Assembly: GCA_961205875.1 (NCBI GenBank)
Contig: OY540810.1
Location: forward strand, 15,066,001 to 15,130,000
DNA: 64,000 nucleotides
Source: Sialis fuliginosa
Lineage: Eukaryota; Arthropoda; Insecta; Megaloptera; Sialidae
Direction of reading: 5' to 3'
Positions 24,885 to 33,385 of the stretch are shown here, one piece after another; position 1 is the first letter of the stretch; every line of letters begins with the position of its first letter. Made by a program: the position numbers and the translations under genes. Under the pieces are notes generated by a model. That model did not search any database. It saw only the letters and a program-made list of their open reading frames with translations, and had not been told where the DNA came from.

Positions 24885-25225
24885 TTTAAAAACTGCCACG
24901 AGACTTTCTTATACGTAATTGCACTTGTATCTAATTATATAAAACAGATAATTTCAAAATGTACATTATGTTGTAAATCTATTTTTTTTAAATCGATTAT
25001 TTCCTACTTTACAACTATTACCTGATTTTTTTTCTAATACGCAAGAAAATTAAAAAAAAATCGAACAGCGTTTTTAGTTGTAACTTGTAACATTATTGTC
25101 AAAAACAGGATTTCTTCTCAAACGTATATTGATCCTAAATATTTAATTTTTGAGATACAGTGTCTACAGACCGACAGACAGACAGACATCAAGGCGAAAA
25201 TAAAACACTATACTATATTTCCTTA
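24885..25225 (+). repeat. Dispersed repeat with ACTTTCTTATACGTAAT block
   Basis: GCCACGAGACTTTCTTATAC at the left; GACAGACAGACATCAAGGCG and ACTATATTTCCTTATA at the right. The ends match 23742-23780 and, inverted, 21375-21425. It has the look of a degenerate non-LTR or SINE-like family, but I cannot name it. Confidence 0.6.
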
Positions 25226-27499
25226 TACTAAACATATTTCCTAGTAAAAAATCTAAACTATTCCAGAGCCTTTTCGTTTTATTGGAGTTAGTCGTTTTGA
25301 CGCACGCGTTCCCTCATCTTTAATGTAACATATGACGTAAGAACACGTATAGTATATTTATATGAAGTGTATGTGAACACGCAACGTATGCAGATTCCTA
25401 ATATAGATTTTTTCCGTTATCTGATCCCTGAAATGCAAATTAATTTAATAAGGAACCATTTTATTCTTTCTTGTTTAGTGTATTTCGTGGTTACGAGCTA
25501 TATTACCGTTTAATGGCGGGGTATTATGAAACACTACATTGGAAATATAAATATATATGTTTAATGTAATGTACAAAACAAGGACGTTCCATAGACGTAC
25601 TTAGGCATTTTAAGGCCTGAGGCACTAAAATGAATTATTTAATTTTTATACAATTTTTGACAACTTCAATCTAAATCTTAATTTTTCTGTTATGCAAACG
25701 TCATAATGACATTTTAAATATCAAAGTAAATACCTAGCTATTTAAAAAAAAATGACGATTTTTTAAAGCAAATTGAGATAAAGATTGTAAGGTAATATTT
25801 TACAAAAAACGTTGTAGACCTATATCATAGGAAATTGAATGCTCTAAAAAAATATTCTATGTAATTTTCACGTAATATGTGTCTTTATCGAGATATCTTC
25901 AGAAAATAAATATTTTGGGATGTCACCCTTCCCCCTCCCTCCTGAGCCAAGACCCAACTAATTGTAAGTTATATTAATATCGGTTCATGAGTTATGCGTG
26001 TAACAACTATTCAGGGGACAGATATACCTGAAACGGAAAGATCAAGTTAAAATTTTGAAATCGGAGTAAAATTATTTTTTCTTATTTTAAAACGATCACA
26101 AAGCTTCTCGTATCTTCTATATATGGCGAGGAAGCAAATATAATATTTTTTTCTACGACGTTTTATTTCATAATGTATTTTATTCTTATCGACTTGGAAT
26201 ACACTGTAAAATAGTAGTTTTTTGTTTGTTAATGCCCCCGTTCTCACGAGGCCTTTAGTTAGCACCTCATGCGCCTGTTCATAAATTCGGCTCTGGGAAG
26301 GTCAGCGCTTGAAAATAACAAAGAACGATATTTTTTTAATGTAGACTATGTATTGTGTACAGCGGGGGATTTAGGCATGGGCAACATGGGCTACTGCCCA
26401 GGGCGGCACTTAACGTAAATGCGTCGCTGATGTGTGTTTCTAATAATAACATACATATAAATCTTTTTTTGGTGCAGACATTTTCAGGGAAATTTTTTCC
26501 TGGTTTTTAAAGATCTTAACAGTTTTTGTTTTCGAAGGCCCTTAACGATCATAGCACGCCACTGGATGTATAGGCATTACATGGATGATGTTATATATAT
26601 AAATATATCATATATAAAATTTAAATGACAGATTTTGTAAAAAAAATAAAATATTAAAAATAAATACATTTTTCGTGAAGTATATATAATTTTTAAATTG
26701 TCTGCATATTAATGCAAGTGCAGATCCAGGGGGTGGCATAGGGGTCAGGACCTCCCCCCTCAAAAAAAAGGAACTTAAAAATAAGAAAATAACAGCTATA
26801 AAAAATATACAAAAACTATTTAAAACCTTGTTTTGTCCACTTTCCCCAATTTCAAATTTTGATTAGGTGGAAATAATAAGTTAACAATGCATTTAATTAA
26901 TATCCTTTAGTAGCCAAAGTGACCAATTCTACAAGTTGATAAGTTTTATATTAAAAATATTAACGGTTTTGCGCCAATTTAAAATTGTAAAAAATATATG
27001 TATACGTAGTATGTAGTAACGTTAAATGATTTAATAATTATTACAAAAGTTTGGCATTCTTTAAAAAAACTACTTCCTGACCAAAGTGGTGATTTTTTTA
27101 CATGTCTACCATATGTGTGTGTGGCTTCACACTTGCCATTCGTAGTCTGATTATAAAGTTGTAGAATTATTATTTGAATTAAAGAAAAATAAATAAACTG
27201 CATTAAAAAAGCAGTGCTTTAGATTTGATATATTTTTAAGGAGCATCTGTTAATTATGTTAAGCTATTTTTTGGGGGGAGGGGGGGGGGATTCCTAAAAT
27301 CTTACGTGATAAGTGGTAATGCTACAAAGCATAACTTATGTAACTTTTTTTCTTCCTAATTAATTGTTTTAAAGAACGAAAATTGAAACAAGTTATTAAA
27401 ATTACTTTCACGTATAATTTTAATTTTATATTTAAGTAAAAAATAGAAAATATGGTGGGGATCACTAACATTTCAAAATTCATCCTGATGTAAATAACA
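25226..27499. other. No gene; repeats
   Basis: Contains an F3 copy (25600-25925) and G/C-rich element ends at 26359 (CAGCGGGGGATTTAGGC), 26548-26569 (end CACGCCACTG) and near 26720 (GTGCAGATCCAGGGGGTGG), plus a poly-G patch near 27270. No frame looks coding. Confidence 0.6.
25600..25925 (+). repeat. Dispersed repeat (family F3), longest copy
   Basis: Includes GTTATGCAAACGTCATAATG, ATATCAAAGTAAATA, GTAGACCTATATCATAGGAA, ATTGAATGCTCTA and GTAATTTTCACG. The same blocks recur inverted at 48965-49215, and the first part at 59310-59420. Confidence 0.65.
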
Positions 27500-27501
27500 T
27501 A

Positions 27502-28402
27502 CCCACACACAAAAAAAGTGTGAGATAACAAAAAAGAGACCTATAAAGAATTATAGTATTGGTCGAGCATAATCGAAATACAATTTTTTTTGAATTTTCT
27601 GCTTACCAGTTTATTTATTTAATTGAGCTTGAATTTTGGGTTTAGGTTTAATTTTTACAAGTTGGCTCTAAACATCTAAAAACGTTTTTTCGAGCTGTAA
27701 AGTGAAGTTTCGTTCGCGAAATTTTGTTTTATATAAAATTATAATGTAAACACGATCAACATTTTTCTCGTGAACGACTAAACGGCTTCTGACGATTTTT
27801 GTGTCAAAATTCATAAACGTACATTCTAAAAATATTCTCTCGAATATATATAAGAACATTAAGTTTGTTTATAAAAATATCAATTGTTTATACATTTTTT
27901 TCCACTCGAAAGTCAATTTTCACTGCACGTTATTGTACATTTTTTATCAAGATATATTTTTAGTCAGATTTTTTTAAATAGAAAATTTTTTAATTTGTTT
28001 GTAAAAATTAATATTTTTATAAACAAATTCAATGTTTGTAAATCCAAATGCATATTCCTAGAATGTACGTTAATATATAAAAAAATGACGTCAGAATTGT
28101 TAAAATTCGTTTAACAATTCACGAGAAAAATGTTGATCGTGTTGTATTGTAACATTATAATTGTATTGTTTATAACTTTTGCGAAAAAAATTTTTGTCGC
28201 AACCGAAACTGGGAAAAATCTATTTTTAGATATTTAGAGCCAACTTGGAAAATATTTAACCTAAACTCAAAATTCAATCTCAAATAAAAAAAAATGGTAA
28301 ACAGAAAATTCCAAAAATTTGGATTTAGACTATGCTCGACAAATACTACAATGCTATATAGGTCGATTTTTTGGGACCTCACACCTTTCTTGCGTGGCCG
28401 TG
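27502..28402. mobile_element. 901-bp fold-back (giant palindrome), TA on both flanks
   Basis: The arms mirror each other nearly end to end: CACACAAAAAAAGTGTGAG against CACGCAAGAAAGGTGTGAG (reversed), then AGACCTATA, GGTCGAGCATAA, ACAAGTTGGCTCTAAA and CACGATCAACATTTTTCTCG, closing near 27930. TA lies at 27500-27501 and 28403-28404. Probably a Tc1/mariner-type or other TA-targeting non-autonomous element. Open frames inside (27668-27859, 27884-28114, 28170-28436) are symmetric shadows of the arms. Confidence 0.83.
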
Positions 28403-28859
28403 TAATTAATATATTAATACATATTTTTATAATCATATTTCAAAAATTCGTTATTTTTTATCAATTTTAAAACCAGTTATTATCCGAATTTTACTTTATA
28501 CATAATAAAAAAAAAATAATTGTTTGATATTTATTAAAAAATAAATTGGTTTATTTACATTTAAAACGGTATTTCTCCGATAAAACATTGGCCTTTAGTT
28601 TTTGATTAGAGAGTAGTTATTTTTTGTTGAACTCTTGGGAGATAAACTAAATATATTTGATCTTTGTTGCTGACAGACGATATCACTGTTTGACCTATAT
28701 ACATTACAAAATAATACATTTAGAATAAAATTTATTTAAATTATTGAGTTACATAACATATAGTGATGCTGTATTTTATTAATAATATCGATAATAATAA
28801 TCGACAATGAAAATAAAATTGAATAATGGAGGAATAAAGGAATCTTAATTTATCCTAAC

Positions 28860-29330
28860 TATACAAAAAGCATAAACTGTCGATTTTGTAAAGAATATTT
28901 CGCAAGGAAAAAAAAATCTTTCTACAAGTATTTCTAGTAGATTTAATTTTTATTTTGTTTCTAAATAAAAATAAACAAAAATCTTTCTGCAACTATTTTC
29001 AATGTAATTGACAATAGGGTATTTGACTAAATTGATTGCGAGGGAGTTATCGAATAGTAATTTTATTTGTTATTTTATCTTGGCCTTAAAGGTTATTTGA
29101 AGGTTAACACTATTTTTTTATTCTACATGAAAAAACACGAATCTTTCATTGAATTTTTTTTTTAAATCCTAAACTTTACAAGATATCAAACAAAATAATT
29201 TTGAGATTTTGGATCTTCAAGAATTTTTTACTCAGAAATCATCAACTTTAGAAAAGAAAGTACAAGATACAAAAAATGTTTATTTTGGTCGAATAAAACT
29301 AATAAAAACGAATAAATTATCGTAGATTTT
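28860..29330 (+). repeat. Fold-back family F1 copy
   Basis: 29055-29300 matches 16795-17030 block for block: TTATTTGTTATTTTATC, AAGGTTATTTGAAGGT, CAAGATATC, CAAGAATTTTTTAC, AAGTACAAGATACAAAAAAT, TTTATTTTGGTC. Flanking copies of TAAATAAAAATAAACAAAAA lie on both sides (28964 and 29347). Confidence 0.7.
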
Positions 29331-29752
29331 AATTTTATTTTATTTCTAAATAAAAATAAACAAAAATCTTTTTGCAACTATTTCCAGTGTTGTACTTCCC
29401 TCGTATCTTTTTCCAAAATAATGTCGAAAAAATTCTGAAAATAATCTTTTTCTATCTATATGAAAAATTTCCCGCCAACTGGCGGAAGAGGATAACTCCA
29501 ACTGACATTTGAAGATACTCGTATAATAAAAAAAAATAGAATTAATAGTTAATAATCAAGGTTATTAAACTATACAGGTTGTCTCGTAACTAAGCATTTG
29601 GACGAGGGGAATGTGCGGGAGGGGAGTACGTGTGACGTCACTGGTCGTCTTATGTCAAATTGAAAATTTTAATTAATAGTTAAAAATGAATAGTTTCACT
29701 AGCCATCAATCAGTAGCGTGAAACTACTATAAGAGACAACCTTTTGTGTAAA

Positions 29753-30163
29753 GACAAGGTAGTCTAATGAGATCTTTGACCAATCAGCGTTTGCGCGAGA
29801 ATAGATTTTTCGAACACAAAAATTCCTTTATCAACGAAAATTGGTACAGAGATAGTATGGTACCTACACTTTAAGAAACCGATGAGTGTAGTTGCCATTT
29901 TGAAGTTATTCGCGTAAAAACAGTTTCGTCTTTTTCACCCACTGCAAAACTACCTTTGAAACCCTTGGTCGACTACACTTTTCAGTTTTCTTAAAGTGTA
30001 GGTATCAAACTATCTCTTTGCCAATTTTCGTTGATAAAGGAATTATTGTATTCGAAAAATCTATTTTTACTGTACTAATTTATAACATTTGAATATATCC
30101 CCGTGGTGACGTAATTTACGCGCAAACGCTGATTGGTCAATGAGCTATTGAGATTACCTTGTC
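29753..30163. mobile_element. 411-bp fold-back element
   Basis: GACAAGGTAGTCTAATGAGA at the left; GACAAGGTAATCTCAATAGC reversed at the right. The arms continue through GACCAATCAGCGTTTGCGCG, TTTTTCGAA, CTTTATCAACGAAAATTGG and CTACACTTTAAGAAA, about 130 bp each side of a loop at roughly 29885-29990. No target duplication is certain. Ordinary MITEs are usually shorter-armed. Confidence 0.8.
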
Positions 30164-30217
30164 ATTATTACATATCTTAATTCAAAGTTACTTGGTATGC
30201 GTGATGTCAGTTGCAAC

Positions 30218-30365
30218 CAAAGACATTGTATACATAGACTAAGTGAGCCATAGCATTTTATGTAAGTCAGCATTATTCTGTGGTCCAAAATCTCGTTTTT
30301 TCTCTTTCTACCGAGGGTTATCGTTTTCGGCTGGCTCACTGTCTCTATGTCATATTATCTCTATG
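30218..30365. mobile_element. 148-bp hAT-type MITE (family F2), perfect 8-bp TSD
   Basis: GTTGCAAC flanks both sides (30210-30217, 30366-30373). The right end reversed is CATAGAGATAATATGACATA, then GAGACAGTGAGCC. The left end, CAAAGACATTGTATACATAG then ACTAAGTGAGCC, aligns to it with one gap. This copy fixes the boundaries of the F2 family. Confidence 0.87.
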
Positions 30366-30373
30366 GTTGCAAC

Positions 30374-31169
30374 CTAACAAACTGTAACCAACCAATAGGG
30401 ATCGAGTATTCTGACATGTAACATATTTTACGTCATATCAGTAACAGATATGCTAGATACGTTTGTGATCACATGATAAACAGGTTAAAAATTACAATTT
30501 TAAATTAGGTTTATTATTAAAAGGGATTTAATTTTCATTTTCTTTATTATACCGAGGAAAAGTTAACCTATAAATAAAGTAATAAACTGAAATCACTGAT
30601 TATGAATTTAATAGTTTCTTTCAGAGCGTTTTTACAGCTTTATGGGAATAAGTATAGTATTTTATCACTTAACATTAGATAAAATGTGTCCTAAATTATA
30701 TTATAGACCTTTAGGAAGATAGTTTATCTGAAATATTAAATTTTTTATAAATAAATTTAGTTGTATATAAGATATATAGTCAGTCATCGAATTTTTATTA
30801 CTTGTCAATGGCAATAAACCCAATAATCTAAATTGAAAAAAAGGTAATATTTTGTATCAGTTGATTTAATATTTTTTAAGGTGTTGGAAAAATAATATGT
30901 CTTCGATAATTTTTATAACACATGATGAAAATGTTTTCATTCTTAAAAATATTTTTTAAGCTTATAATTTACTAACAATTCAAAATAACGAAAAATATAG
31001 TTTTTATAGTATGTAAATTATTAAAAAAATCCTTTTTATTGGGGAGGGTAACAAAAATGATAGATCCATTGATGCAAACTATCCCCAGTATATAATATTC
31101 CAGTGTGATATTAATAGTAATTTATAAACGCAGTGATATTTTTTGGTATCTGACAAAACGTATTTATCA
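30374..31169. other. No gene seen
   Basis: AT-rich sequence between a MITE and the candidate exon; nothing bounded. Confidence 0.6.
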
Positions 31170-31336
31170 TTATAAAAACTGTAACTGAGATGAGACATTG
31201 TGTGGTGTTTCCAGCACATGTGGGTCTTCGACGCGCTGCTTCCGTTCACCAGATTCAGTGTCTTGGGATTCTTTATCGCTTTTTATACACAGACTTCCAC
31301 GGGCGTCCGTATCGAGTAAATTGAAGCAATTAAAAT
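31170..31336. other. Candidate exon or exon remnant, richer in G+C and open on both strands
   Basis: On plus, GTGTTTCCAG| at 31214 is followed by 35 codons (MWVFDALLPFTRFSVLGFFI, then AFYTQTSTGVRIE) ending TAA at 31317-31319, with AATAAA at 31339-31344. On minus, TTTTATTAG| precedes 31336 and a frame with DTDARGSLCIKSDKESQDTE and SGERKQRVEDPHVLETPHN stays open to 31170. Both readings cannot be real. I do not recognise either peptide. It could be a terminal exon, a decayed gene piece or mobile-element DNA. Confidence 0.35.
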
Positions 31337-31939
31337 CTAATAAAAGTATATTGATATAATAACTTGTCTATAAACTCCCTACCTCCTCCAATGGGTTCAA
31401 GCATTCAATATACATTCTATAAAATACTTGTGAAAAAAAACATTAAATAATTAAATTTAAGTCCATTGGTGTGATTTTTTGCGTACAAGCTTCTTTGGAA
31501 AAAATTTTGTGGACGCTCATGCTAGATTCTATCGTGAATATGTTAGTAATAAATAATTACAAATGCTAGTCAATAAAATAGAAAAAAATCTCGTTCATTA
31601 AATTCAACTAGTGGAGATGGTTTTTTGTGTGGGGGAGGGTACAGGAAATAAATTCAGTGTTGTTCAAATTATTTGTATTGCGATCTACGAATATACTTAT
31701 ATATAAGTACTATATATTTTAAGTTTAAAAATAATTTGTGATTCGAGTCTGAGTTTTAAAAGATTATTAAAAATTTACTGTTAGATGTTAATGTGCCTTT
31801 TTTTTATTTTGACGTAAATAACGTCGATTTAATCGATAGATGAAGTCAACGTATTAGTAAAAACTGTCAAATCCGAAATTTTTGGGGCAAACATGTTATG
31901 ATCGACTCTAGATAAATTTTAGAAGCTAAAAAAAATACT

Positions 31940-32005
31940 GGAACTGTTAGGCTCCTGATGAGAACTTCTTGTGAAGTCGAAACACGTGTCGAGTGACATT
32001 GTTTT
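31940..32005 (+). ncRNA. Hammerhead ribozyme-like sequence
   Basis: Hammerhead ribozymes are self-cleaving RNAs, in animals often carried by retroelements. Core: CTGATGA at 31955-31961, then G and a stem II of ACTTC/GAAGT (one bulged A) with a TTGT loop, then CGAAA at 31978-31982. A minimal stem III (AC/GT around ACGT) leads to GTC at 31988-31990, the expected cleavage site. Stem I pairs GCTC (31951-31954) with GAGT (31991-31994), then a 6x6 internal loop, then GGAAC with GTTTT. All core positions of the consensus are present. The layout is type I (stem I open) with a very short stem III, as reported for metazoan retroelement-linked copies. Activity is unproven; I see no second copy or reverse transcriptase here. 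Confidence 0.72.
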
Positions 32006-32939
32006 ATTGTGGTTAAGGTGTATATTTTTACTTTAAGTGACTAAGAAATCACAGTTTCCTGGTTTTTCCAGTAGTCAATATACATATATTATGTTTATCT
32101 TCTATAAATATGTATAACATTTTTGGTTTACACAATAATCATACATGTAATAAATGTGCGGTCGAGGCATACTGGTATACAGCAACTATTTTAAATTGTA
32201 ACGGCCTACCTATAACTTATACATATTGTTACCAAAACAATCAAAATTAATAATTAGAATTATTTCAAACTTTGTCCTTATGATTTTTTTTAATAAAAAT
32301 TTTTAACGTTGAATAAAAAAGGCAAATAGTTTTAAAATAGTTAGAAAGGTAAAATAGTTGCAAATAGTTGATTTCAAATTGGGTTCAATCAAACCAGTTT
32401 TCTGAAATCATGGAGATATGTTATAAAAATTACAATAGTTGCATTTTTCGCAATAGTTGAAAAACTATTTTTCCAATCTCTATTTATTAGATACAATTTC
32501 CCCGCTGTCTCCTATGAAACTAATTATAAGCCACCGTTAACTTCTAGTAGTTGCAATATTAAAAGAATTATATACTGTATATGTTTCATCTGAAATTTAG
32601 GAATCCGTTGAAGTGATATACAAATGTTTAGATGGATATGTTACTGATACCATAATCCCCCCTTTACCTCCTCCACTGCCATGATTGTAGTTCTCACAAA
32701 CAGTGTACTTGTTTGCCCGATGTGTTGTTTACCCATTTGCTGAATGAGAATACTGTTAGAATTATTATTAGGTGTGTCGTATTTTCTTAATGTGATATTT
32801 TACTTTTTTCAATTTTATTGGTTTTTATGAATCTCCCCGATAGAATAGTAAGGTACCTGTGGCAAATAAGGTCCATGTAAAAAAATTCGGTCAAGACATA
32901 CCACGGGTGTATGCCATAAGGGTTCCGAAGTACGTACTA
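32006..32939. other. No gene seen
   Basis: AT-rich. Several AAAATAGTTG variants occur between 32325 and 32470 as a degenerate short repeat. The minus-strand frame 32815-33006 overlaps the direct repeat and is not believable as a gene. Confidence 0.6.
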
Positions 32940-33330
32940 CGTGGACTGTTTGGAGCCACTTACAGGAGCATGTTTGAGATAGAAAAAAATATAAAAATAG
33001 TGTCATATTCTACAAATTAAGATCTACATTTTGACACCCAATAAAAAATTCTATGACGCCCCGCCATATTTCTCCAAAATTTGAATTGGTATTGTATTTG
33101 TCGTTGGTAGTCCCACCAAAGCTTCGTTAACAATTTTTTTCTTCAGATTTTTAAAGCCAGTAGTTACCTTGTTAGTTGGGGGGGGGGGGGGGACAAAATA
33201 AAATACTGCTTGGAGCCCCCTACAGGTACCATTTCTGAGTTAGAAAAAAAAAATATGGTCAAACTCTACTGATTGAGATCTACATTTTGACACCTCCTCA
33301 CACGTCTTGTAAACAAATTTCGATAAGTGT
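32940..33330 (+). repeat. Direct repeat, two copies ~260 bp apart
   Basis: TTGGAGCCACTTACAGGAGC with GAGATAGAAAAAAA and ATCTACATTTTGACACCCA at about 32951-33039; TTGGAGCCCCCTACAGGTAC with GAGTTAGAAAAAAA and ATCTACATTTTGACACCTCC at about 33212-33298. Tandem units of an unnamed repeat. Confidence 0.75.
33178..33192. repeat. Poly-G run (15)
   Basis: Homopolymer of 15 G just left of the hAT element. Confidence 0.95.
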
Positions 33331-33385
33331 TTTAAAATATTTGAGGTTAATTTTTCGTAGTTGTTTTTCAATAACACCAAATAAG

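Noticed and set aside
27668..28436. Three frames of 63-88 codons
   Set aside because: All lie in the arms of the 901-bp palindrome and mirror one another.
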